A DNA stretch of 64,000 nt from Myotis daubentonii (GCF_963259705.1 NC_081851.1:62022855-62086854), one strand, 5' to 3'; shown: positions 47,501 through 56,706, counted from the first letter of the stretch. The notes: generated by a model from the sequence alone, not told the origin. A program made the numbers and translations.

Positions 47501-48060
47501 GTTTGGCGAGCGGCCTGGAGCGCGGGGGGGGGGGGGGCAGGAGGATAAACGGGTGGCGCCTATGTTTGGCCAGCGGCCTGGAGCGCGGACAGGATAGAGG
47601 GGTGGCGCCCACGTTTGGCGAGCGGCCAAGAGCGCGGACAGGATGATAGAGGGGCGGCGAGCGGCCCGGAGCGCGGACAGCAGGATAGAGGGGTGGCGCC
47701 CACGTTCGAGGAGAGGCCTGGAGCACTTGGGTCAGGATTCTGGCAGCGCCCAGGTGTGGCTAGCGGCAGGATAGTGAGGGGAAGGGGCGCACGTTTGGCG
47801 AGCTCCCCGGAACACGGGCAGCAGGATAGAGGGGGGATGACCACGTTAGAGGAGCAGCCCGGAGCGAGCGCGGGCGGAGGATAGTGGAGGGGCGCCCACG
47901 TTTGTCGAGCGGCCTGGATCGGGGATAGGAAGATAGACGGGTGGCGCCCACGTTCAAGGAGCGGCCCAGAGCGCGGGCGGCAGGAAAATTGGGGGTGGGG
48001 GGCGCGCACGTTTGGGGAGAGGCCCGGAGCGCGGGGGTCATGATTCTGACAGCGCCCAGG
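44595..48060. repeat. GC-rich minisatellite array between promoter modules
   Basis: Irregular 40-70 bp units of the form GCGGCAGGATAGAGGGG + GGCGCCCACGTTTGGCGAG + CGGCCCGGAGCGCGG repeat about 60 times. The leading units (44,610-44,720) read like the sequence next to the promoters: GGGGCGCCCAGGTGCGGCGAAGGGCT beside P1 and GGGGCGCCCAGGAGCGGCG beside P2. The array therefore looks seeded from promoter/exon-1 sequence. The long open frames on both strands are by-products of the repeat. Confidence 0.85.
45595..48005. repeat. 829-bp higher-order repeat, about 2.9 copies, inside the minisatellite
   Basis: Three nearly identical blocks begin at about 45,595, 46,424 and 47,252; the last is partial. 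Fixed marks such as CGGCCTGGAACGGGGAC recur at spacings of 829 and 827 bp. Differences are almost only in G-run lengths and single bases (for example CTCCCCGG against CTGCCCGG), so the expansion is recent. Confidence 0.85.
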
Positions 48061-48061
48061 T

Positions 48062-48505
48062 GTGGCTAGCGGCAGATGCGGGCGGGTGGGGGCTCCCAGG
48101 CGGGGAAGGGCTCAGAGCGCGGGAGGTGCCCAGGCGCGCTCAGCCCGCGTCCCCAGCCCGGTGGTGAGGCAGGTGAGCGGCCCTGGAGCCCTGACCCCAC
48201 CTTTCCCGGAGGCCCTGGGCCCTGACCCAGGCCCGCAGTCGGCTGTGGGACCCCTTCGTGATCCGTGCAGCGTGCTGGGAACGGGAAGTCGTTATCTCCT
48301 GCTGAAGATTTTTTACTAGAGCAAGTGAGGCACAGCCCAGGCCTAAGGAGGGGATGGGAGTAGGGGGCGGGGCGTCTAGTGGAAGCCTGTAAAGTCTTAT
48401 GACTTGACTGAGCGATGGGCAATAGGGGGCTGCAGGACCCATACAGTGGTTCAGTCCTCCCTGGCCCACAGTCTGTTACAGTTGGTTCCCAATGGCCTGG
48501 CCTTG
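48062..48505. repeat. Block A, duplicated at 49,427-49,828
   Basis: From GCGGCAGATGCGGGC to GGTTCCCAATGGCC the block recurs about 1.32 kb downstream, including the stretch GAAGTCGTTATCT and CTTATGACTTGACTGAGC. It lies just downstream of P1 plus the minisatellite, and Block B lies just downstream of P2/P3. The two together show a tandem duplication of promoter plus first-intron start. Confidence 0.85.
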
Positions 48506-48880
48506 GTATCACTCTGGGAGTGTGTCACAGTCCGTTAGGTGAGTAGGAGTTCTTATAAAGTGAGGATTAGCGGTAAGGGCTTTGGTGATACACTCCATGA
48601 GGTCCCGCGGGGAGCGGGTGGCTCTCCTAACTGGCGAACTGGCTGGTGCTGGGCACAGCGGCTGGCATGAAGCACCTGTTGAACGAACGGATGGACGGTG
48701 CAAACGTAAGATGATGATGCCCCCAGGCCTCGTCCTCCTGGCCTTGTAACTGTGGAAAGGGAAGGGGTGCTTTGGTGTAGGGCCTGTTCTAGGATTGAGT
48801 GCAGCCTGGGCCGCTTACCAGCTCCAAGACTCTGGGCGAGTCAATTCGCTGTTCTTTCTCCTGTAAATGGAGCCGATAAC
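48506..48880 (+). repeat. Spacer with MIR-like fragment
   Basis: The portion near 48,790-48,875 (GCTTACCAGCTCCAAGACTC ... GGGCGAGTCAATTCGC ... CTGTAAATGGA) resembles the conserved core and tail of a MIR SINE. Nothing else is recognised. Confidence 0.5.
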
Positions 48881-49167
48881 TTCCACCCCCACCCCGAGCC
48901 CACCCTGGAAGAGGGAAGGAGATGGTCTAAGCTGGGCGCCTAGAGACGGCGGGGAGGTGCCCACTTCCCGGGGATTCTGACCTGCACGGGGTCCTGGACT
49001 CGCCCAGGGGCCGGGGTGGGGCCGCCGGGGCCTGGACACGCCCAGGCGCAATAGTGGGGGCTGAGCGCCGGCCGCTCCGCGAGGCCTTCCACGCGGTCTC
49101 GGGTCCCAGGCGCGTTTCCCGCAGTCCCGGAGCCGCAGATGACCTGTGCGGGAGCGGGCGGGCGGGC

Positions 49168-49200
49168 GGGAGGCGGAGTCCGCGGGGAAAACAAAACAGA
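49168..49200 (+). promoter_or_regulatory. EIF2AK2-type promoter module P2
   Basis: GGGAGGCGGAGTCC (49,168-49,181) is followed by the ISRE-like GGGGAAAACAAAACAG (49,184-49,199) and GGGAGCAGCTCAG. The upstream 48,943-49,070 matches 44,263-44,380, so P2 is a duplicate of P1 with its flank. No clear GTGAGC donor follows within 60 nt. Confidence 0.65.
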
Positions 49201-49336
49201 GGGAGCAGCTCAGACCCGGCGGGGCTTCCCGGCCGGGCCGCACGGGGGGCGCCCAGGAGCGGCGAAGTGTCCTTAGCGCGAGCCGCGGGATTTAGGCTGG
49301 AGTTCCCCATTTCCGGCTGTGCTTGAGAGGGCGGGA

Positions 49337-49416
49337 GGGAGGCGGAGTCTGCGGGGAGGAGGAAACAGAGGGAGCAGCCCAGGCTCGGTGGGGCTCCCCG
49401 GAGTACTAAGGCGCTG
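49337..49416 (+). promoter_or_regulatory. EIF2AK2-type promoter module P3 with candidate exon 1
   Basis: GGGAGGCGGAGTCT (49,337-49,350) is followed by GGAGGAAACAGAGGG, a weaker ISRE-like core, then GGGAGCAGCCCAGG as in P1, and a donor CTG|GTGAGC at 49,417. It is a shorter third copy of the same module, 169 nt downstream of P2. Confidence 0.6.
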
Positions 49417-49426
49417 GTGAGCGGCA

Positions 49427-49828
49427 GATGCGGGGGGGGGGGGGGGGGGGTGGCGGGTGGAGGGGGGGGCAAGTGCGGCGGAGGGCTCTGAGCACTGGAG
49501 GTGCCCAGGCGCGGGCAGATCGCCCCCCCACCCCCCCCGTGTCCCCAGGCCCGCATTCGGGCGCGGGACCCCTCCCGGACCCGTGCAGCGTGCTGGGAAC
49601 AGGAAGTCGTTATCTGCTGGTGAAGACTTTTTATTAGAACAAGTGAGGCACAGCCCAGGCCGGGGAAGGGGTGGGAGTGGGAGGGGGCCGAGCATCTAGT
49701 GGAAGCCTGTAAAGTCTTATGACTTGACTGAGCGATGGGCAGTACGGGGCCTGCAGGACCCATACAGTGGTTCAGTCATCCCTGGCCCACAATCTCTGTT
49801 ACAATTGGTTCCCAATGGCCCGGCCTTA
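49427..49828. repeat. Block B, duplicate of 48,062-48,505
   Basis: See Block A. It begins with a G-run (49,431-49,450) and a GCGGAGGGCTCTGAGC piece related to the minisatellite unit. Confidence 0.85.
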
Positions 49829-49845
49829 GCCACCCCCCAACTGCA

Positions 49846-50290
49846 TCCCCGCCTCCCACCCTATAGCCCCTCTGCCCTCTCTTCTCAACCCTGCATGTGG
49901 GCCCTGGCCCCCTCCAGGCTGACCACACTGCTGCTGCTGGACACAGCCGGGCACCCAGCCTGCCTCTGGGTCTTTGCACTTCTGTGTCTTCCGGAAAGTT
50001 CTCTCACCCCACCCCCATACCAGCCCGGGCCAGTGCCTCTCCTTCCCCATTTGTTGAATGCTACTGTGTCAGAGCAGCCTCCCTGAGCAACCTGTGTGTA
50101 AAAGGGACCCCACCCTCCCTTTGCTGTTACTCTGCTTCAGTTTTCAACATAGGCCTTACCACCCTGTGACTTTTCTGTGGATTTGTCTGTGTTCCTCCAC
50201 TAGTGAGTCCACCGGAGCAGGGTTTTGTTTGCTGGTATAACCCCAGCACTTACTACATAACAGGTGCTCATAAAATAGTTGTCTAATGAA
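49846..50290 (+). repeat. Old L2 LINE 3' fragment
   Basis: Contains the L2-type end: TCTGGGTCTTTGCACTTCTG, then a CAGGTGCTCATAAAATAG...TGAATG tail. It forms part of the presumed first intron of copy 2. Confidence 0.55.
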
Positions 50291-50304
50291 TGGTTATTTA
50301 TAAA

Positions 50305-50544
50305 CTAGTAGACCTGTGCACTCTGCCGCCTGCCACTGCTGGTAGTTCTCCACTGCTGGTAGCTCGCTGGCCTGCCCTCCTGGAGCTCTCCACCCGTCCT
50401 TCCGTGCTCTCCTGTATCCTCCCCCCCACCCCCCAAAGCTTACTGCCCTGCACCCTGGCTTCCTTACCCTCCTGCTGATTTGTGATCCCTTTGTTATGCC
50501 TCAGGGTGTAATGGATAATTAACATATTCCTCTATTGTATAGGA
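50305..50544 (-). mobile_element. Helitron
   Basis: CTAGTAGACCTGTGCACTC start, TTAACATATTCCTCTATTGT(ATAGGA) end. Confidence 0.75.
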
Positions 50545-50760
50545 CTGGAGGCCTGGTGCAGGAAATTCGTGCCCAGCCTGCCCCCTGTCACAGTCTGGAG
50601 CCCTCAGGGATGTCCTACGGACAGCTTAGGCCTGCTCCCCGCAGGGAGGGGGCTTAAACCACAGTCTGGCCTCCCTCTGCAGGCTGATTCAGGGGAAGGT
50701 GCCACCCCATCACACCACTGCTGCTGCCACTGCCGGCTGCTAAGGTTTTTTCATTAACAC
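50545..50760 (-). mobile_element. Helitron 3' fragment abutting the previous one
   Basis: CTGGAGGCCTGGTGCAGGAA start; other end unclear. Confidence 0.6.
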
Positions 50761-50844
50761 GGACTCCAGTCCCTTCACCCCAGAAAAAGACAACTTTCTT
50801 TAGGCATTTTTAAGATGTCTCTTTCATAGGATATGATATTTCCT

Positions 50845-51071
50845 TTTAATCCTCACCTGAGTATATTTTTTCATTGATTTTTAGACAGCGTGGAAGAGAG
50901 AGGGAAAGACAGAGAAACATCAATATGAGAGAGACACTGATTGGTTGCCTCCTACATGAGCCCTGACCTGGGCCCCAGCCAGGGAGGGACCTACGACCTA
51001 AATACATGCCCTTGACCAGAATTGTGGTCCACAGACTGAGGCTCTATCCACTGAGCCAAACCGGCAAGGGC
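50845..51071 (-). mobile_element. VES SINE
   Basis: Inverted SINE; target duplication AGGATATGA. Confidence 0.88.
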
Positions 51072-51239
51072 AGGATATGACATTTCTTAGCCCCTCCAGC
51101 AGTGGACCTTCATTTTTTCCTCCAGGAGTGAGGTGGAAAAACCCTACATCACCTTCTTGGATTCTTATTAACCAAGTTACCAAGAACACTGCGAGTGGCG
51201 TACTGGGAGCTTAGCCAATGATCAGTAAGAAAAGGTGTT

Positions 51240-51550
51240 TCCTCTGCAGCTCCTGCACAGAGGCGACCTGGGCATGCCCCCCTGCCTCTCAGCTCCCTCT
51301 CCCTCTGCCGGCCTGCTCCACCCTGCTCTCTGCAGACCTGATCATCACCATGGACTGGCAGGCCCTACTTCCTGTTCTCTGTGGCCCTGTTCCTCCCTGC
51401 TCTCTGCGAACTGATCATCGACATGACGACTGGCTGGCCCTGCTTCCTTTTCTCTGCAGGCCCTGCTCCTTGCTCTCTGCGGGCCTGCTGCTTGCCTGTG
51501 CCATCCATGCCTTGCTCCACCGCACAGCAGTCCCCGTCCCCCCTCATCTG
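51240..51550. repeat. Imperfect ~65-75 bp tandem repeat
   Basis: CTGCTCTCTGC(A/G)... GATCATC(A/G)(C/A)CATG...CTGGC(A/T)GGCCCT units repeat three to four times, probably a Helitron interior. Confidence 0.55.
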
Positions 51551-51561
51551 TGCGTGCAGCC

Positions 51562-51640
51562 TATAAAGAGGTAATATGCAAATTTGTTCCTTCGTGACCA
51601 GTATGGAGCCCTGGACAAATTTGCATATTACCTCTTTATA
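51562..51640. repeat. 25-bp perfect inverted repeat (hairpin)
   Basis: 51,562-51,586 and 51,616-51,640 are exact reverse complements around a 29-nt loop; each arm contains the Helitron-end words AATATGCAAATTTG. Confidence 0.85.
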
Positions 51641-51785
51641 TATATTGTCTTTATATATATAGGATTGTCTTTTGAATTCCACAATAATGAGGTTTCCTAT
51701 TGCCTGTGATTCCTTTAGTACTAAAAATGCCTTTCCAGATAGAGGCTAAAAGAAAAAAATGACACTTGGGTCTGAAAATAATGGT

Positions 51786-51960
51786 ATACTGAGGTTAGAG
51801 CAGAATCCTTGCTTTGCTCATTCCCTACAAACAACGTAACCTCATTGTTTCTCCTGTAGAAGCTCCATTTCCTTCACTGGCTTTTTCTTCCCCATTTGAA
51901 CATCTCTGAGAAATTCACCAATGGTATGCTGAGGTTAGAGCAGAATCCTTGCTTTGCTGT
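51786..51960. repeat. Short local duplication at the copy 2 edge
   Basis: A 36-bp block beginning GGTAT(A/G)CTGAGGTTAGAG occurs at 51,786 and 51,924; copy 1 has it once (11,365). Confidence 0.8.
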
Positions 51961-52175
51961 AATAATCTGAACAATAAAGATTTATTTTTTTTAAAAATCA
52001 CCACTTAGTGCCTTTATGCAAGATCTTTAATGGACGCAACAAAAAGTTAGAAATTGCCTAGAAAATGCAACCAGGGATGTCAGCCAATCCTGGTTATTTT
52101 GACGAATTGGTCAGATTTAAATTACACAAAGACATGAAATACAAAGCTACCTTAGTGTGCTTTAAGGCCTTTATT

Positions 52176-52212
<37 letters not shown>
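52176..52212. repeat. (TG)n microsatellite in copy 2
   Basis: About 17 TG units; copy 1 has only about four at 11,752-11,760. Confidence 0.9.
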
Positions 52213-52216
<4 letters not shown>

Positions 52217-52282
52217 TCTAATCATAAGTTAGATTTACTGTTTTTTGGTATTTCGGTAAATAATGTCCATCATTTTTCCTAG

Positions 52283-52409
52283 GTGTCTTTGTAAATGCAA
52301 AATTGGACAGAACATATGCTGATGCTCTAAATACTAATGTAAAGATGGCAAAACATTTGGCTAATTTTCTAAAGCATCTCTACAGCAAATATTTAAAAAT
52401 ATTTCAACG
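52283..52409 (+). pseudogene. EIF2AK2: EIF2AK2 copy 2 exon E5' (dsRBD2 remnant, disrupted)
   Basis: Acceptor CCTAG and donor GTACGT are identical to copy 1, and length is again 127 nt. The normal frame begins CLCKCKIGQN and hits TGA at codon 13, with later TAA codons. About a third of positions differ from copy 1, while the flanking intron differs by only about 4%. Compensating -2 and +2 length changes flank a conserved GGCAAAACATTTGGCT. The frame starting at 52,285 is open across the whole exon. Confidence 0.85.
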
Positions 52410-52557
52410 GTACGTACTGCCTTTGGATGTATTTCTTGTACTTTATAGTTTCCTCTGAAATTGCTTTGAGATTTGACTGTGCTTGCATGATGTCAAGACA
52501 ACCAATCACATAGCAAAAATAATCCTCGATTCTGTGTCCCACCGGTGTCCCATGTAT

Positions 52558-52739
52558 TTTTTTTTTTTTGAAATGACGAGTATACTCTTTTATTTTATAA
52601 CTAGAGGCCCAGTGCACAAAATTCGTGCACCGGCGGGTGGGGTTCCCTCAGCCCAGCCTGCCCATCTCACAGTCCGGGAGCCCTCAGTGGATGTCCTACT
52701 GATGGCCACAGTCTGGTAGCAGAGGCTTGGAGCAGGCGT

Positions 52740-52779
<40 letters not shown>

Positions 52780-52829
52780 TGCCTGCTAGGGCCTGCCCCC
52801 AGCCGCGCCACGTAGGCTCAAAGCAGTTG

Positions 52830-52878
<49 letters not shown>

Positions 52879-53360
52879 CGCGTGTGTGTGTGCACGTGTG
52901 TGTTTCTGCTGGGGACCTGCCCCCAGCCACACCATGGAGGCTTGGAGCAGGGACCCCTCTGTGTTGATCTCGCAGGCTCCTGGCCTCCACTGCATGTTGT
53001 ACTCTCCCTTGAGCTATGGCCAGGATGGGGGTGCTGCTTGCAAGCCAGGCTTTCCTGCTCCAGGATCACCATGGCGACCGGGAAGCAGGCCCAGCTGGGG
53101 GCTGCCCCCAGGCCAGGCTTGCTTTCCTGCTCCCGGATCCTCATGGCGACTGGGGAGAAGGTGCGCTGGGGGCTTCCTGCAGGCTGGGCTTGCTTTCCTG
53201 CTCCTGGATCAGGCCCAGCTGGGAGCTGCCCTCAGGCCAGGCTTGCTTTCCTGCTCCCAGATCACCATTGCAACTGGGGAGCAGGCAAACTTTGGTGCTG
53301 CCCGCAGGCCAAGCTTGCTTTCCTGCTCCGGGATCAGGCCCAGCTCGGGGCTGTGTGTCT
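52558..53360 (-). mobile_element. Helitron-derived insertion with (TG)n arrays and minisatellite, copy 2 only
   Basis: CTAGAGGCCCAGTGCACAAA (inverted 3' end) at 52,601, TG runs at 52,742-52,778 and 52,832-52,892, then about five ~65-bp units around GCTTGCTTTCCTGCTCC at 53,030-53,345. Copy 1 is uninterrupted here (CCCATGTATTAATCTCC at 12,098). Confidence 0.75.
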
Positions 53361-53504
53361 CATGTATTAATCTCCTAATTGTGTGTGGCTGTGGATTTGG
53401 TAAATGTGGAGAAATGGATGTGGCAGTTAGCACACGGAGACCGAGCCACTGTGGAGAAGCACTTAGTTGTAGTTACACCCCCTGAGGGGCTCTCTTTCTT
53501 CCAG

Positions 53505-53578
53505 AAAGGTGATTCAGGATCCACTGGCGCTCCCCTGGCTGGGCCCAGTGACTGTGGGAATTGCTTCTTGATGGCACC
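53505..53578 (+). pseudogene. EIF2AK2: EIF2AK2 copy 2 exon E6' with mutated splice donor
   Basis: The acceptor CCAG is intact and the 74-nt body aligns with copy 1 E6 without gaps. The donor reads ATAAGT where copy 1 has GTAAGT. Reading through gives ATG GCA CCA TAA, a stop two codons on. Seven amino-acid changes and one silent change are counted against copy 1. Confidence 0.85.
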
Positions 53579-53666
53579 ATAAGTGTGTACAGACAGCTGT
53601 GATATTTAAGAAATTCAAATTGCTGCCTGAAAGAGCACATTTTTATGAAAAATGTTTATTGTTTAA

Positions 53667-53896
53667 GTCTACCAGACCTGAGACCCTGAACCTAACTGTC
53701 CCCTATACCTGGGCTCCTGAGCATTAAAGATAAAAAACCAACATGATATAGAAAAATGTTACTTGCATGCAAACAAGTGGTTAGAATGAAATGGAACTTG
53801 GAGACATTGTAGAAAATAGGTCTACCTTTCATCTAGCGCCAATATTCCACCTTTGTGTGGAAATTACCTAAAAATCGGTACAGCAGTCTGGTAGGG
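53667..53896. mobile_element. TTAA-site (piggyBac-like) MITE, copy 2 only
   Basis: 230 bp with inverted end words CTACCAGAC / GTCTGGTAG, TTAA at 53,663-53,666 and 53,897-53,900. Copy 1 has one TTAA at 12,401-12,404. Confidence 0.75.
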
Positions 53897-53979
53897 TTAA
53901 GAAAAATTAGGGAAATAAGTTACTTATCAACAAAAATAGACAGAATTTGTAAACTAATAATTCCTCCCTTTTCTTCTAG

Positions 53980-54076
53980 CAATTCTGAATCATCCTCTGA
54001 AAGTGGCTTTTCAGGAAATGGATCAGAGGGAAATGATGACAGTGACAGAGTTACCAATGCTCTTTCATCTTCTGAG
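53980..54076 (+). CDS. EIF2AK2: EIF2AK2 copy 2 exon E7' (Ser-rich linker)
   Basis: Acceptor AG 53,978-53,979, donor GTAGAG at 54,077, 97 nt, open. Six base differences from copy 1 (four replacing, two silent). Whether it is translated depends on an upstream start that is not visible. Confidence 0.65.
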
Positions 54077-54691
54077 GTAGAGTATTCGTCTCCAAACTTC
54101 CTAGTTAGTCTGAATCCCCTTTGTGCTTCCTCATTTAAAAATGACCTTCAACCTAATTTTTCTATTTTTATCTCCTGTGCTCTCACTACCTAATAATATT
54201 TGGGGCTTTTGACTCTCTTCTTTCTTTATGAACCCAAATCCCTCACATGTAGAATTCTCCCACTTGTCACACCCATCTTTCTCTCCCTACTGGCCTTCAT
54301 ATTTTCAAATATTCCTGTGATCTTGCTTTTTATCTTATATCAACTGAAAAGTAATTAAAAGATTCATTCATATAGCTCTGCTTCTGTTTTTAAAAAATCA
54401 GAACTAAACTTAAATAAAAACAAAACAAATAAGATAAATTTTGTGGTGATGATTAGTGTTACGAAAGTTATCATATTTATAGGTAACTACAAATCAATAA
54501 GAAAAAGACAACTCAGTAGAAAAATGTGCAAACCATCGGCACAAATTTCAGAGAAGAGATACCGTGATGGTCAAATAACATATGAAATGATATACAATTC
54601 AAAAGAACAGTTAGATGCTATTTTAAACCCATCACGTTGGCAAAATTTGAGTCTGGCAATACTAAGTGTTGACATAGCTTTGTAACAGTTA

Positions 54692-55050
54692 TCTTATATA
54701 ATAAACCCCTAATATGCAAATCAACTGAAAGATGGAACAACAGGTCGCTATGACATGCACTCACCACCAGGGGGCAGATGCTTAAAACAGGAGCTGCCCC
54801 CTGGTGGTCAGTGTGTTCCCACAGGGAAGCCCCGCTCAGACAGAACCCCAGCCAGCAGCCAGGCTTGGGTGGCAAGTGCAGTGGTGGTGGCAGTAGCCTC
54901 TCCCACCTCGGCAGCCCTAAGGACCCCTCGTGGTCTGTCCGACCCCTGGCTGAGTCCCACTCTCCCAAGAGGTTCCAGACTGCAAGGGGTTGCAGGCTGA
55001 GCTGAGGGACCCCCCCTCCAGTGCATTAATGTTGTGCACTGGGCTTCTAG
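54692..55050 (+). mobile_element. Helitron at the same site as 13,192-13,490
   Basis: TCTTATATAATAAACCCC start and GTGCACTGGGCTTCTAG end, flanks identical in position to copy 1; interior 60 bp longer and markedly different. Confidence 0.83.
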
Positions 55051-55510
55051 TAACTATTATATGCTGCTGGTGCAAGTAGCAATCAGCACAACCATTTTGG
55101 AGAACAATTTGACAGCATGTATTATAGTTGAGGGTGTGCATGCTGTAATGTCAAGGAGTTTCCTTCCTGGGGATATTTCCTAGAGAAACACATGCATGTG
55201 TGCACAGAGAAACAGATACAAAAATGTTCTGTGCAACATTGGTTGTAACAGGAAGAAATTAGAGAAAAGTATTGCTCATGAACAGAATGGCTAAGTTACT
55301 CTGTAGTGGAGTCACCATGCAGTACTGAGGCTGGCGGGTGATATGAGCACAAGAAACTTAGTCTGATGCTCCCCACTCTGTATCACTATATTTAGGTTGA
55401 AAAAGAAATCCACAAAATCTACCAGAATAATAGTGGATATGAATGAAAGTAGTTATGTGGCATTAATTTTTGAGAGATATATTGAGGACTCCTCTTTTTT
55501 GCTAAATATA
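55051..55510 (+). mobile_element. Old L1 LINE fragment (paralogue of 13,491-13,960)
   Basis: Same L1 piece as in copy 1. Confidence 0.6.
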
Positions 55511-55913
55511 GAAATTAATTTGTACTAAAAATTAAATATGAGCATTGCAGTTTTTAACTGGTGATCAGATCAGAAACCCTTGGGGAACTGTTTTAAACTA
55601 GATCGCTGGGCTCCATCTGTGTCGTGATTAGCGCTGTGACTGATGGGATGCACTCCTTCTTGCTGAGCTCTGCCGGCCAGAGGATCAGCAGGGAAGCCAT
55701 CTTCTGTACCTGGAGAATCAGTGCTTCTTCAGAACGTGCCCTACAACGGCCATGTCTGTCTGGTTGCTATAATAGAGGAGAACATTGATATAAGCAAGTA
55801 AACTGGGTAGCAGGGTTTGATAAGAGTACAAAGATTGATGAGCTTTTGGTAAAGAACTGTGGTTACAGAACCTGCTAGAAGTACAGGAGGAGGTAAAGCA
55901 AGAAAAAGCACTA

Positions 55914-56066
55914 GAGCCCTGGCCAGGTGGCTCAGTTGGTTGTAGTGTCATCCCATACACCAAAAGGTGGAGGGTTGATTCCTGGTCAGGGCACATACCT
56001 AGGTTGTGGGTTCGATCTCCAGTCAAGGCACAACCGATGTTTCTCACATTCATGTCTCTCTGTCTC

Positions 56067-56134
<68 letters not shown>

Positions 56135-56265
56135 CCTCCCTCTCTTTCTTTCTCTCCCTCTCTCCCTCTCACTGTGTCTTTCTCTTCCTTCCTCTCTCTC
56201 TAGAAAACAAACCAACCAAACAAAAAAGCATATCCTCAGGTGAGAATTAAAAAGAAAAAAGGATA
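55914..56265 (+). mobile_element. VES SINE with expanded (TC)n tract
   Basis: Paralogue of 14,582-14,845; TC-rich tract 56,060-56,200. Confidence 0.87.
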
Positions 56266-56322
56266 AAACCAATAGAATTGACTTAATCATTTGAAACAAT
56301 TATTCGTTTTCTTTTGTTATAG

Positions 56323-56357
56323 AGTGGTCTCAAAATACTTTTGGAGGACGTGATAAT
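56323..56357 (+). CDS. EIF2AK2: EIF2AK2 copy 2 exon E8' (micro-exon, heavily substituted)
   Basis: Acceptor AG 56,321-56,322, donor GTGAGT at 56,358, 35 nt, open: SGLKILLEDVI plus two bases AT. Eight base differences from copy 1 in 35 nt, all amino-acid replacing, change a basic segment into a hydrophobic/acidic one. With E9' deleted, the trailing AT joins the first G of E10' to make ATG. Confidence 0.65.
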
Positions 56358-56497
56358 GTGAGTATCATTATGCATTGAATTTAGTTTGAAATGAAGTTTT
56401 CTTTCAGATGTAGTCTGTCAGCCTTATTTATTAACTCCAGTATTTGTAGAGTATTTTATATCCTTATTTGAGTAGGGTTTTAAAAGTAGAGAGCATT

Positions 56498-56706
56498 GCC
56501 CTGGCAGTATGGCTCAGCTGGTTGAGTGTTGTCCCATGCACTCAAAGGTAACTGGTTAGATTCCCAGTCAGGACACCTTCCCAAGTTGCTGGTTCAGTCC
56601 TTGGTGGGTGCAGGAGGTAGCGGATTGATGTTTCTCTCACATGAACGTTTTTCTCTCTCCCCCTCCCTTCCTCATCCTCTCAAGTTAATAAAGACATATT
56701 TTAAAA
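56498..56706 (+). mobile_element. VES SINE (paralogue of 15,270-15,478)
   Basis: Same insertion as in copy 1. Confidence 0.87.

Noticed and set aside
45595..48005. CRISPR-like regular repeat array
   Set aside because: Unit lengths vary, there are no unique spacers, and the genome is mammalian; this is a minisatellite.
45595..48005. Assembly duplication as the sole explanation of the 829-bp blocks
   Set aside because: Blocks differ at scattered bases and G-runs and the third is partial with a different exit, which suits real tandem amplification; not excluded without reads.
44338..48319. Long open frames on both strands rich in Pro/Arg/Gly (up to about 270 codons)
   Set aside because: They come from GC-rich minisatellite units that lack stops in several frames at once; no splice structure, no family resemblance, and they repeat with the 829-bp period.
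43870..52000. Copy 2 equivalents of E2, E3 and E4
   Set aside because: I looked for the start-exon, [17 protein letters not shown] and NFIGRL coding words and found none between the promoter modules and E5'.
52742..53485. Open frames of Cys-Val and Thr-His repeats up to 217 codons
   Set aside because: Produced by (TG)n tracts and a short tandem repeat inside a Helitron-derived insertion.
55718..56299. 193-codon minus-strand frame rich in Arg-Glu
   Set aside because: Translation of a (TC)n tract in a VES SINE.
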